Source of the DNA: Exiguobacterium sp.
Lineage (GTDB): Bacteria > Bacillota > Bacilli > Exiguobacteriales > Exiguobacteriaceae
NCBI RefSeq assembly: GCF_020832205.1
Contig: NZ_JAFIFD010000038.1
Location: 62,001 to 126,000 of the forward strand
DNA: 64,000 nt
Direction: 5' to 3'
The position numbers and the translations under genes are program-made. Positions 47,192-56,631 of the stretch are shown in pieces. The notes beneath the pieces are model-generated. The model ran no database searches. It worked only from the letters and a program-made list of their open reading frames with translations, and was not told the DNA's origin. Positions within the stretch are counted from its first letter, which is position 1. The number at the start of each line of letters is the position of its first letter.

Positions 47192-49659
47192 GTAAAAAAA
47201 TCGTAATCGTCGGTGGGGTGGCAGGTGGTGCCTCGGCAGCAGCCCGTCTTCGCCGTTTAAATGAAGAGAACCAAATTGTCATGTTCGACCGTGGAGAATA
47301 TATTTCGTTCGCGAACTGCGGTCTTCCATATTACATCGGAGACGTGATCCAAGACCGTCAAAAGTTACTCGTCCAAACGGTCGAAGGGATGAACAAACGA
47401 TTCCAGCTCGACATCCGTAACTTGACAGAAGTGACAAAAATCAACCGTGCTGAGAAAACGGTATCGGTGAAAAACGTCAAAACGGGCGAGACGTATGATG
47501 AGTCATACGACGTACTCGTCTTGTCTCCAGGTGCGAAACCGATTCGTCCGAACATTCCTGGAATCGAAGAAGCAGAAGACATCTTCACGCTCCGTAACAT
47601 TCCGGATACGGATAAAATCCGCAGCTACGTTGATGACAAGGCGCCAAAACACGCGACTGTCATCGGTGGAGGCTTCATCGGAATTGAAATGGCTGAAAAC
47701 TTGCGTGAGCGCGGCGTCGATGTGACACTCGTCGAAATGGCCGATCAAGTCATGACACCGCTCGACCGTGAAATGGTATCACCTGTCCATGAACATATGC
47801 GTCTTCATGGCGTCGACCTTCAATTGTCTGATGGTGTCGACTCGTTCTCGGAAAAAGGGAAACGTGTCCACTTGAAGAGCGGTCGCGTCATTGAAACGGA
47901 CATGGTCGTCTTGTCGATCGGCGTCGTGCCGGAATCTTCAATCGCGACAGAAGCCGGTCTTGAGACAGGCATTCGTGGCGCGATTCGTGTCAACGAGAAG
48001 ATGCTCACGTCAGACCCTAACATCTATGCGATCGGTGATGCTGTCGAAGTACTCGACTACGTCTTCAAAGAGCCGACGGTCGTCCCGCTTGCATGGCCGG
48101 CTAACCGCCAAGGACGTCTCGTGGCCGACATCATTAACGGCCGTGACGTGAAATACAACGGTACGATGGGAACTGGGATTGCCAAAGTGTTTGATATGAC
48201 CGTCGCTTCGACAGGTTGGAACGAGAAACGTTTGAAAGCGGCTGGTAAAGAGTTTGAAGCCGTTCACGTGCATCCAGGTTCGCACGCCGGCTACTACCCA
48301 GGATCGACACCGGTATCGCTCAAGCTCTTGTTCCATCCGACGACAGGTGAGATCTATGGCGCCCAAGGCGTCGGCATGAACGGCGTCGACAAACGCATCG
48401 ACGTGATTGCGACAGCGATGAAAGGCGGATTGACGGTCCTCGACCTCCCAGACCTTGAACTCAGCTATGCGCCACCGTTCAGTTCGGCGAAAGACCCGGT
48501 CAACATGATCGGTTATGTCGCCTCGAACGTCGTCCTCGGGGACAACGAAGTCGTCCATTGGGACGAGATTGAAGGCTTGGTCGCGAACGGCGCGACATTG
48601 CTTGACGTCCGTGACGAGTCGGAACACGAACTTGGGAAAATCCCAGGATCGATTAACGTCCCGCTCAATTCGCTTCGTGACAACTTAGAAAACTACAGCA
48701 AAGACGAAACGATTTACGTGACATGCCAAGTCGGTCTTCGCGGATACCTTGCGTCCCGCATCTTGCGTCAAAACGGCTTCAAAGTGAAAAACTTGAGCGG
48801 TGGCTACAAAACGTGGTCACAAGTGAAGCGTGATTTCGATGCGATCGAGGAAGGTACGAAAACAGCGGCGGATGAAACAGCCGCGACAGCTACAAAGGAG
48901 GCACCACAAGCAATGATCAATGAACCAGTCGGGGAACCGATTTTCCTAGATACGTGCGGTCTGCAATGCCCGGGACCAATCTTAGAAGTAAACAAAAAAG
49001 TCGCTGAACTAGGCGAAGGCGAAACACTTCGTGTCCTCGCGAGCGACCCAGGATTCTTCGCTGACATCGAAGCGTGGGCGAAAAAGACGGGCAACAAACT
49101 CGTTTCGAAACAGTTCGTCAACGGTCGTGTTGAAGCGATCCTTCAAAAAGGCAACGGCCCTGCGGCCGTCCAAGCCGGTGCACCAGCAACTGACGGCGCT
49201 TCAATGGTCGTCTTCAGCGGTGACCTTGACCGTGCCCTTGCTTCATTCATCATCGCCCAAGGTGCTGCGGCGATGGGCAAAGACGTGACGATGTTCTTCA
49301 CGTTCTGGGGACTTAACGTCATCCGTAAGCCGGACGCGCCGGAAGTGAAGAAACAAGGTCTCGAGAAGATGTTCGGCATGATGATGCCTTCGCATGCAGG
49401 GGAACTCCCGCTCTCGAACATGAACTTTGGTGGAGTTGGTCAGAAGATGATGAAGAAAGTGATGAGCGACAAAAACGTGCCATCACTTGATGAAATGATT
49501 AAATCGGCACAAGAGGCAGGCGTCAAAATGGTCGCTTGTACGATGTCGATGGACGTCATGGGAATCAAAGAAGAAGAGTTGATCGACGGCATCGATCTCG
49601 GTGGTGTGGCCGCATACCTCGGGGCAGCTGAAGGTGGAAACTTGAACCTCTTCATCTAA
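47188..49659 (+). CDS. CoA-disulfide reductase fused to rhodanese, TusA and DsrE/F-like domains
   Basis: KIVIVGGVAGGASAAARLRRLNEENQIVMFDRGEYISFANCGLPYYIG; rhodanese YVTCQVGLRGYLASRIL; TusA LDTCGLQCPGPILEVNKKV; C-terminal DsrE-like MVVFSGDLDRALASFIIAQGAAAMGKDVTMFFTFWG. Confidence 0.93.
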   Translation: MSKKIVIVGGVAGGASAAARLRRLNEENQIVMFDRGEYISFANCGLPYYIGDVIQDRQKLLVQTVEGMNKRFQLDIRNLTEVTKINRAEKTVSVKNVKTGETYDESYDVLVLSPGAKPIRPNIPGIEEAEDIFTLRNIPDTDKIRSYVDDKAPKHATVIGGGFIGIEMAENLRERGVDVTLVEMADQVMTPLDREMVSPVHEHMRLHGVDLQLSDGVDSFSEKGKRVHLKSGRVIETDMVVLSIGVVPESSIATEAGLETGIRGAIRVNEKMLTSDPNIYAIGDAVEVLDYVFKEPTVVPLAWPANRQGRLVADIINGRDVKYNGTMGTGIAKVFDMTVASTGWNEKRLKAAGKEFEAVHVHPGSHAGYYPGSTPVSLKLLFHPTTGEIYGAQGVGMNGVDKRIDVIATAMKGGLTVLDLPDLELSYAPPFSSAKDPVNMIGYVASNVVLGDNEVVHWDEIEGLVANGATLLDVRDESEHELGKIPGSINVPLNSLRDNLENYSKDETIYVTCQVGLRGYLASRILRQNGFKVKNLSGGYKTWSQVKRDFDAIEEGTKTAADETAATATKEAPQAMINEPVGEPIFLDTCGLQCPGPILEVNKKVAELGEGETLRVLASDPGFFADIEAWAKKTGNKLVSKQFVNGRVEAILQKGNGPAAVQAGAPATDGASMVVFSGDLDRALASFIIAQGAAAMGKDVTMFFTFWGLNVIRKPDAPEVKKQGLEKMFGMMMPSHAGELPLSNMNFGGVGQKMMKKVMSDKNVPSLDEMIKSAQEAGVKMVACTMSMDVMGIKEEELIDGIDLGGVAAYLGAAEGGNLNLFI

Positions 49660-49676
49660 TAAACAACGAACGATTG

Positions 49677-49703
49677 GAGCGACCGGTATCATGCCGGTCG
49701 CTC
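49677..49703. terminator. intrinsic terminator
   Basis: gagcgaccggtatcatgccggtcgctctttct. Confidence 0.8.
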
Positions 49704-49842
49704 TTTCTAATGTTGGAGCGGTTTTTTGAAAATTGTTGAAAAGGATTGCATTATCGAATCGTTTTTCCTATAATTCTAATCATGTTAAGAAAGTTGACAT
49801 AACTTTTACTTATGATGACTCATACATATGGAGGATTAACAG

Positions 49843-51288
49843 ATGGAAAATATGATTGAAAAGTTTGTTGGGCAAGCAAACGACTTGTTATGGTCGTCAG
49901 TGCTCATCGTCGTTCTCGTGGCACTTGGACTGTATTTCACGGTTCGCATGGGCTTTGTTCAGTTCCGGATGCTTCCGGAGATGTTCCGTCTCCTATTCAA
50001 AGAAGGCATGAAGCGTGAAAAAGGACAAGTCTCGTCGTTCCAGGCATTCGCCATCGGTACGGCAGCTCGTGTCGGTACCGGGAACATCGCAGGTGTCGCG
50101 ACAGCGATCGCCCTCGGTGGACCGGGAGCCGTCTTCTGGATGTGGCTCATCGCCCTCATCGGCTCGGCCTCGGCGTTCGTCGAGAGCACGCTCGCCCAAG
50201 TGTATAAAATCCGCGACGGACGCACGTGGCGCGGGGGTCCGGCTTACTATATGGAACGCGCCCTCGGACAGCGTTGGCTCGGGATTTTGTTCGCCATCCT
50301 GATCACGTTCTCGTTCGGATTCGCTTTCAACTCGGTGCAGTCAAACACGATCTCGCTCTCGATGAGCAACCAGTTCGGTGTCAGCACGACGACGGTCGGG
50401 ATCATTTTGGCGGTCATCACGGCCATCGTCATCTTCGGCGGCGTTCAATCGATCGCCATCTTGTCGAGTATTATCGTCCCAGTCATGGCCGGCGGTTACA
50501 TTTTGCTCGCGATGTGGATCATGATTTCGAACGCGTCACTGCTGCCGAGCGTCTTTAGCCTCATCTTCTCGGAAGGTGTACTCGGCATCCAGCAACTGTT
50601 TGGCGGTGCGGTCGGGGCAATGGTGCTTCAAGGTATCCGTCGCGGTCTCTTCTCGAACGAGGCTGGTATGGGTTCGGCGCCGAACGCGGCAGCGACGGCA
50701 GAAGTATCACACCCGGTTAAACAAGGCTTGATCCAATCGTTCAGCGTCTTTGTCGATACGCTCATCATCTGTACGTCAACAGCGATGATCATCTTGTTGT
50801 CGGGCGTGGCTGGTTCAGATTCGTTTGCTGGTGTTGAATTGACTCAAGCGGCACTTACGGCAGAAGTCGGTCCGATCGCGACATCGTTCTTGACGATTGC
50901 GATTTTCTTGTTCGCGTTCAGCTCGATTCTAGGTAACTATTACTACGGCGAGACGAACATTCAGTTCATCTCGGAGAAAAAGATTTACGTCACGCTTTAC
51001 CGCATCGGTGTCGTCGGAATGGTCCTCTTCGGAGCAGTTCGTTCAGCAGGCCTCGTCTGGTCAATCGCCGACGTGTTCATGGGACTCATGGCGCTCGTCA
51101 ACTTGTATGCGATTTTCCGTCTTGCGAAAGTGGCGCGTCTCGTGCTCGATGACTACTTGGCGCAACGTCGTCAAGGAGACGACCCGGTGTTCTACGCCGA
51201 TTCGATTGAAGACCTTCCAGGTCGTGAGTATTTGGAAGCTTGGGAAAGCGAAGCGGAAGAAACGAAAACCGGCACCGTCCGTTCATAA
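49843..51288 (+). CDS. alanine/glycine:cation symporter (AGCS family)
   Basis: FQAFAIGTAARVGTGNIAGVATAIALGGPGAVFWMWLIAL; GIRRGLFSNEAGMGSAPNAAATAEV. Confidence 0.95.
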   Translation: MENMIEKFVGQANDLLWSSVLIVVLVALGLYFTVRMGFVQFRMLPEMFRLLFKEGMKREKGQVSSFQAFAIGTAARVGTGNIAGVATAIALGGPGAVFWMWLIALIGSASAFVESTLAQVYKIRDGRTWRGGPAYYMERALGQRWLGILFAILITFSFGFAFNSVQSNTISLSMSNQFGVSTTTVGIILAVITAIVIFGGVQSIAILSSIIVPVMAGGYILLAMWIMISNASLLPSVFSLIFSEGVLGIQQLFGGAVGAMVLQGIRRGLFSNEAGMGSAPNAAATAEVSHPVKQGLIQSFSVFVDTLIICTSTAMIILLSGVAGSDSFAGVELTQAALTAEVGPIATSFLTIAIFLFAFSSILGNYYYGETNIQFISEKKIYVTLYRIGVVGMVLFGAVRSAGLVWSIADVFMGLMALVNLYAIFRLAKVARLVLDDYLAQRRQGDDPVFYADSIEDLPGREYLEAWESEAEETKTGTVRS

Positions 51289-51295
51289 CGTATAA

Positions 51296-51327
51296 ACCGT
51301 CTACGAAAGCGCGTAGGCGGTTTTTTT
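51296..51327. terminator. intrinsic terminator
   Basis: accgtctacgaaagcgcgtaggcggttttttt. Confidence 0.85.
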
Positions 51328-51373
51328 GCGTCCGAAAGATGGGTAAACTATAAAAAAAGGGGGGCGTTCATTC

Positions 51374-51829
51374 ATGGAGACGACACATTATATACGCATT
51401 TCCCCAGAGGTTTGGGTCTCGTTCGGACAAGATCCGGAGATGATCATGGATTGGCTCCTTCACGTCCACGCTCAAGGCCGTGACACCTATGACACGTTGA
51501 CACTGCCGAATATTAGTCATTTCCAAAAAGTGCTCGGACAAATCGAAGTATACATCGATGGGGACGATACGTATAACTTGGAGATGGCGGCGATCGGGGA
51601 AGAGTTGATCGTCAATGAAGAGCAGGCGGTCGTCGTCGGCATCTTGACACCGCAACTGTTGCATATCGTCAAAGACGCGCTAGGAGCGTTCACGAAAGAA
51701 GATGTCGCCGACATGGCGTTCGTCGACCACGACGCGCTCGATGATGTGTGGCTTAAGTGGACATCGCTCCAACACTTTTGCGAGGCGGCGGCGGAACGAG
51801 ATGAGCTCGTCTTGATTTACTATGAATGA
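51374..51829 (+). CDS. hypothetical protein
   Basis: 151-aa ORF with ggggggcg RBS-like sequence; no family recognised. Confidence 0.6.
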   Translation: METTHYIRISPEVWVSFGQDPEMIMDWLLHVHAQGRDTYDTLTLPNISHFQKVLGQIEVYIDGDDTYNLEMAAIGEELIVNEEQAVVVGILTPQLLHIVKDALGAFTKEDVADMAFVDHDALDDVWLKWTSLQHFCEAAAERDELVLIYYE

Positions 51830-51914
51830 CACGAACGGAATGGTATAATATTGAAAAAAATAGGCGGTGACGATGGTTGAATGACTTCTTTTTGACCACA
51901 GCGATGTTTTTTCG

Positions 51915-52322
51915 ATGATCAGCCCAGTGTTTGCTTATCGAACGGGACAGAAATGGCTCGGTCGCGTCAACGCGTTGACGTTGATATTATTTGTTGTCAG
52001 CTTTTTATCCATGCATGGGGGCGGCATATACGATACTCGGTTGACCACGGCCATGTTCGCACTATTTTTCCTGAATTTATTGTTCGCTATCATCAACAGC
52101 TCGATGTTTATTCATGACCGGCATCCACGCGCCTCGCTCGTCAAAGTAGTCGGAACGGTCGGCTTGCTCTTTCTCGGAAGTCTATCGACTGCGTACTACT
52201 TCGATTTACACGGGGAATGGTGGAGAGTGGTCATCGGGGCAACCATCCCGACCGTGACGCTGTTCGTGACGGGGGTATTGTTGCTTCGCATGAAACAAAT
52301 CGACGAACAGCCAGGACGATAA
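51915..52322 (+). CDS. hypothetical small membrane protein
   Basis: Four predicted hydrophobic segments. Confidence 0.6.
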   Translation: MISPVFAYRTGQKWLGRVNALTLILFVVSFLSMHGGGIYDTRLTTAMFALFFLNLLFAIINSSMFIHDRHPRASLVKVVGTVGLLFLGSLSTAYYFDLHGEWWRVVIGATIPTVTLFVTGVLLLRMKQIDEQPGR

Positions 52323-52360
52323 AAGAACGCGCGATGCCTGAGGCACCGCGCGTTCTTTTA
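52321..52360. terminator. bidirectional intrinsic terminator
   Basis: aaaagaacgcgcgatgcctgaggcaccgcgcgttctttta. Confidence 0.85.
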
Positions 52361-52362
52361 CG

Positions 52363-53364
52363 TTACTTCAATGCGATTTCGAGTGCTTTGACGTTTTCAC
52401 GCATCAAGTCGAAATAGCTCTGTTCCATTTGTTCTTTCGTGACCGATTCCAAGTTGTAGATCGTCACCGCTTCAGCGCCGATCTCGTTTTTCACGACTTC
52501 AGCGACTTTTGGCGTGACCGTGTCTTCAAACGCGATATGCGTCAAGTCATGGGCCCGCGCTTCTTCGATGACACGCTTTAGTGCTTGTTGAGACGGTTCT
52601 TCAGAAGGTGTCAGCCCAGCGATCGGGAGTTGCTCAAAACCGTAACGGTCCGCCAAATAGCCGTAGGCCGCATGCGTGACGAGGAGTTGTTTTTTCGAAC
52701 CGGCGTCGACAGCCGCTTGCAGTTCAGCGTCAAGCGCCTCGGCTTCTTCTTTGAATGCGCTCAACCGGTCCGCAAACTCATCTTTATAGTCAGGGGCTTG
52801 CTCGGCGAATGAGGCCTCAACGGCTTCTGCCATGGAGACAGCGTTCATCGGGTCGAGCCAGACGTGCGGATCGTATTGACCGTGGCTATGTCCATGGTCG
52901 TCCTCTTCATGCCCATGCTCGTCTTCTTCATGCCCATGCTCATCTTCTTCGTGTCCGTGCTCATCTTCACCATGGACGTGGACCGTCTTGTCGGCAGCGA
53001 GCAAGGTGACGTTCTCGGCTGTCTTGATGAAGGCTACTTCTTCCCCAGCAAGACTCTTCTCCATCGACTCGACGTACGGCTCGAGATCGTGCCCGACTGT
53101 GAGGAACAAGTCGGCTTTAGCAATCTCCGTCATTTGACGTGATGTCGGCTCGTACGTGTGCGGGTCGGCTCCGGGCGGGATGACCATCTCGACTTGAACG
53201 CGGTCGCCCCCAATTTCTTCAGCGATCGATTTTAACGCGAACGTCGACGCGTAAACGGTCAATTGATCGTTCGTCTCCTCTGATGCACCGCTTTCTCCAT
53301 CGTTGGCACATCCTCCTAATAGAAGCGTTCCTGCTGCGGCGACAGTAAGTAATTTTTTATTCAT
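52363..53364 (-). CDS. zinc ABC transporter substrate-binding lipoprotein (ZnuA/AdcA-like) with His-rich tandem repeat
   Basis: MNKKLLTVAAAGTLLLGGCANDG lipobox; DRVQVEMVIPPGADPHTYEPTSRQM; HGHEEDE repeats; HVWLDPMNAV. Confidence 0.95.
   Translation of the reverse strand: MNKKLLTVAAAGTLLLGGCANDGESGASEETNDQLTVYASTFALKSIAEEIGGDRVQVEMVIPPGADPHTYEPTSRQMTEIAKADLFLTVGHDLEPYVESMEKSLAGEEVAFIKTAENVTLLAADKTVHVHGEDEHGHEEDEHGHEEDEHGHEEDDHGHSHGQYDPHVWLDPMNAVSMAEAVEASFAEQAPDYKDEFADRLSAFKEEAEALDAELQAAVDAGSKKQLLVTHAAYGYLADRYGFEQLPIAGLTPSEEPSQQALKRVIEEARAHDLTHIAFEDTVTPKVAEVVKNEIGAEAVTIYNLESVTKEQMEQSYFDLMRENVKALEIALK
52895..52970 (-). repeat. 21-nt in-frame tandem repeat encoding HGHEEDE
   Basis: cttcatgcccatgctcgtctt/cttcatgcccatgctcatctt/cttcgtgtccgtgctcatctt units. 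Confidence 0.85.
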
Positions 53365-53407
53365 CTGACCTTCCACCTGTCCTCTCTCTATTTGAAACTG
53401 AATCATT

Positions 53408-53426
53408 AAATCGTAACGGTTACGTT
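53408..53426. promoter_or_regulatory. putative Zur box
   Basis: AAATCGTAACGGTTACGTT, close to the Bacillus Zur consensus (TCGTAATnATTACGA), upstream of znuA-like gene. Confidence 0.78.
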
Positions 53427-53545
53427 CTGTGACTGCGAGTTATATTATAGGGGGCAGATTCATTGGCGTCAAGTCCGACTTCCGATGGATGGATTTTTGA
53501 GAAAAAGGGAATATGATTAAAAAAAAGAACGAGGAGTGGATGTAT

Positions 53546-54481
53546 ATGAGAAAGGAGACTGCCTGGTTCGTCGGGGGCGCCGCACTCGCCGCGGCGACTG
53601 CGGCCGGGGCCACCGTATGGAACCAATACGGCTCGCTCGTGCGCTGGCAAGAGCCCGAACTGCCGATTCGGTCCTCAACACGCAAACGGCGAACCCACAC
53701 GTATAAAATCATCGATGACCGCCCGCTCCAATTTGATGTGTACTATCCGCCTGGCGACGGGCCGTTTCCTGTTGCCGTTTATGCACACGGCGGAGCGTTC
53801 GTGCGCGGGAGTCGGGGCATGGTGACGTTGTTCCATCCGTTGCTCGATCATTTCTTATCGAAAGGGTTCGCCGTCATCAGCGTCGACTATCGCTTGTTCG
53901 AAGACGGTGTCTATTTCCCTGACAACATTATCGATGTGTCGGACGCCCTCTGTTATTTGAAACAACACGATGCGCTCCTGAACCTCGATATCGAGAACTT
54001 GATCGTCTGGGGGGACTCGGCCGGTGCCGCCCTCATGTTGGCGACGGCGCTCGATCGAGAAAAGCAGTTCACAGGCACGCTCGGGAAAGACGTCCCGACG
54101 GTGAAAGGCGTGATCGCGCTCTATCCGCCGACGAACTTCTTGCTGTTCAAGTTCGTTCAGACGTGGCTCGCCCATTTGAAATTCTATGAAGGAAGCCGGG
54201 AAGAGTGGCGGGAACTGATGGTGAAATGTTCTCCGGTGACACATCTGTACGACGACGCCCCGCCGATTCTCATGCTTCACGGCAAAAAAGACCCGATCGT
54301 CCCGTTCGGACAGGCGCTCCACTTCGTCGAGCACGCGAGTGAGGTCGGCGCTAACGTTCAGCTCATCTCGTTCCCGAACGGCACTCACTCCTTAGCGAGC
54401 TTTCTCCAGTCCGATAACCCGATCAAAGAAGAGAAACTCATGGCCCGCATCGATCGCTTCATCGATGATGCCCTGACGTGA
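53546..54481 (+). CDS. alpha/beta hydrolase (carboxylesterase-like) with N-terminal hydrophobic anchor
   Basis: VAVYAHGGAFVRGSRGMV, LIVWGDSAGAALMLATAL, MLHGKKDPIVPFGQAL. Confidence 0.85.
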   Translation: MRKETAWFVGGAALAAATAAGATVWNQYGSLVRWQEPELPIRSSTRKRRTHTYKIIDDRPLQFDVYYPPGDGPFPVAVYAHGGAFVRGSRGMVTLFHPLLDHFLSKGFAVISVDYRLFEDGVYFPDNIIDVSDALCYLKQHDALLNLDIENLIVWGDSAGAALMLATALDREKQFTGTLGKDVPTVKGVIALYPPTNFLLFKFVQTWLAHLKFYEGSREEWRELMVKCSPVTHLYDDAPPILMLHGKKDPIVPFGQALHFVEHASEVGANVQLISFPNGTHSLASFLQSDNPIKEEKLMARIDRFIDDALT

Positions 54482-54548
54482 CGTTGCGATTTTTTGAAAA
54501 GATGGTACGATGGGGAAAGATCTTAGAGATAAAAAAGGAGTGACTCGT

Positions 54549-55148
54549 GTGACAGAGCTTTGTTTGGTCCGACATGGTCAGACCGATTGGAACTTTCAAG
54601 AAATCATTCAAGGACGGGAAGATATTCCGCTAAACGCGCTCGGGCATCGTCAAGCCGAAGAGAGCGCGGCCTTTTTAAGTCAAGAAGAGTGGGACGTCAT
54701 CGTGGCGAGTCCGCTCACGCGAGCTGTTGACACAGCGCGCTACATTGCCGAAGCATGCGGGTTCGAGGAAGAAACAATCATCCGCGATGAACGGTTCATC
54801 GAGCGTGAGTTCGGATTTGCGTCCGGCAAACCGGTCCCGGGCATTTATGAGGCGGTTCAAGCCGATGATCGGACGCGTGTGCCAGGTCTAGAGTCAGAAG
54901 ATGAGATGCGGGCCCGCGTCCTCGAAGGGATGGAGCATCTCGTCAAGACGTATCCTGGGAAACGAATCATCGTCGTCTGTCATTCTCATGCGATCAAAGC
55001 CGCGCTATCTGCGGTCGACGACACGTATACGTTCCGTCACGCGATGCGAAACGCCTGCTCGAACTATATCGAGCACGAAGGCGACCGATTCATCATCAAG
55101 GCGGTGAACGTGGCCGACCATATCACGAACGAAATCACGGTGAAGTGA
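54549..55148 (+). CDS. histidine phosphatase (phosphoglycerate mutase-like) family protein
   Basis: LCLVRHGQTDWNFQEIIQGREDIPLNALGHRQAEE, VVCHSHAIKAAL; GTG start likely. Confidence 0.92.
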   Translation: MTELCLVRHGQTDWNFQEIIQGREDIPLNALGHRQAEESAAFLSQEEWDVIVASPLTRAVDTARYIAEACGFEEETIIRDERFIEREFGFASGKPVPGIYEAVQADDRTRVPGLESEDEMRARVLEGMEHLVKTYPGKRIIVVCHSHAIKAALSAVDDTYTFRHAMRNACSNYIEHEGDRFIIKAVNVADHITNEITVK

Positions 55149-55158
55149 GGAGAGGCAT

Positions 55159-55635
55159 ATGTCGACATTGCTTTGGGTTTTCATTATCGCATCATTCGTT
55201 GTCGCGTTCGCTGGCCTGATTTATCCGGTCATCCCGAGCGTATTGTTCTTATTTATCGGTTACTTCATTTACGGCTTCGGATTCTCGTTCGAACCCCTCA
55301 CATGGACGTTCTGGCTCTGGCAAATCGTCTTCCTCGTCTTCCTGTTCGCCGTCGACTATATCGTCACGCGGGCGACAGTCGATAAACGGGGAGGATCTGA
55401 GCGGGCAAAGTGGGGAGCGACGATCGGTCTCATTGCGGGGCCGTTCATCTTCCCGCTCGTCGGGGTGCTCATCTTTCCGTTCGTCTTCGCATTTTTAGCT
55501 GAGCTGACGCTCGGTAAGACGACCCGGGAAGCATGGAGTATCGGTGTCGGGACGGTATTGGCGTTTTTAGGCAGTACCGTGCTCAAGATTATTGGGATGA
55601 CGATGATGGTCATCTTGTTTTTCATCTATATTTAA
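55159..55635 (+). CDS. DUF456 domain-containing membrane protein
   Basis: AGLIYPVIPSVLFLFIGYFIYGF; SERAKWGATIGLIAGPFIFPLVGVLIFPFVFAFLAEL. Confidence 0.85.
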   Translation: MSTLLWVFIIASFVVAFAGLIYPVIPSVLFLFIGYFIYGFGFSFEPLTWTFWLWQIVFLVFLFAVDYIVTRATVDKRGGSERAKWGATIGLIAGPFIFPLVGVLIFPFVFAFLAELTLGKTTREAWSIGVGTVLAFLGSTVLKIIGMTMMVILFFIYI

Positions 55636-55710
55636 AGACGGAGACAAATTCTTCGTCTTTTTTGGTTGAGGAATTATCGAAAAAGGGGAAAGAAAAACAG
55701 GAACGTCCGA

Positions 55711-56184
55711 TTACTCGAACGACCCTGTTTTAACGAGCTGATTGAACGCGGAGCGGCTGAACGACTGTTGATGTTCGACTTGTCTTTCGAAGAACGACGG
55801 CTTCAAATCAGCTTCCGCCACACCTTCAGCGATCAGCGAGTCGAGGACTTGTTTTGTCGGATCTTGTTTCGGGAGGAGCATCAGTCCTTCGGCGACGAAC
55901 GTGTGATGGTTCGAGAGCGAGCGTTCGCTCGTGAACGTCAAGGCGATCGCGGCCGGACGGTTGGCCGGAGACGTGATCACCGCTTCGGCGAGAAGTAATA
56001 TCCGCTTGTTCAAGTAGTGATGAAGCGTAACGGCAAACTCTGTCGGGACGAGCATCTCAAGCAGCCATTCATTGTCGTGTTCTTTCGAGATGATTAATCC
56101 ATCGACGAGGTCGATCGGGAGGTTCAACTCATTGCCGTACTCGTCTTGGACGAGGCGGACTTGGACGAGGCGGAACGTTTTCAT
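55711..56184 (-). CDS. YwpF-like family protein
   Basis: MKTFRLVQVRLVQDEYG...LVDGLIISKEHDNEWLLEMLVP pattern. Confidence 0.65.
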   Translation of the reverse strand: MKTFRLVQVRLVQDEYGNELNLPIDLVDGLIISKEHDNEWLLEMLVPTEFAVTLHHYLNKRILLLAEAVITSPANRPAAIALTFTSERSLSNHHTFVAEGLMLLPKQDPTKQVLDSLIAEGVAEADLKPSFFERQVEHQQSFSRSAFNQLVKTGSFE

Positions 56185-56296
56185 CGGATCAATCCCTTCC
56201 ACGTTTCTTTAGAACATCTTAACATAGTCTCATTGTCAGGTTGTGTTACGATAGCGTGGAAGCGACGTAAAAAATAAGAGAGTAGGAGGCATCAAG

Positions 56297-56599
56297 ATGA
56301 GTTGGATTGTTGGGATTATCGGATATATCGCCATACTAGCCATCGTCTACTATGGTGTCCTTTTCTTCAAAGTAAAACAAGAACGAAGCCGGGCCGGATA
56401 TCGGATTTTTCTCTTGCTCGCGGGTGTGTTCCTGTTGAGCGGGAGTGATTATATCATCGCCTTGTTCCAAGGAGACACGGAGGCGACGTTTTGGCAACGA
56501 ACCGTCTATTTCATTTTGATTCTCATTTCCCTCTCGATAGCGCTTTACTTTCGGAGAAAAGAAGATCAAAGCCATGCGCACGAGATGACGACCGCATGA
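56297..56599 (+). CDS. hypothetical membrane protein
   Basis: 100 aa, three hydrophobic segments, aggaggc RBS. Confidence 0.6.
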   Translation: MSWIVGIIGYIAILAIVYYGVLFFKVKQERSRAGYRIFLLLAGVFLLSGSDYIIALFQGDTEATFWQRTVYFILILISLSIALYFRRKEDQSHAHEMTTA

Positions 56600-56631
56600 A
56601 AAAGAGGCTGTGGAGCTCCACAGCCTCTTTC
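56599..56631. terminator. bidirectional intrinsic terminator
   Basis: aaaaagaggctgtggagctccacagcctctttctt. Confidence 0.85.

Noticed and set aside
52880-53020. Considered a CRISPR-like or minisatellite array in the znuA-like gene
   Set aside because: The 21-nt periodic units are in-frame codons for HGHEEDE in a His-rich Zn-binding loop; no spacers.
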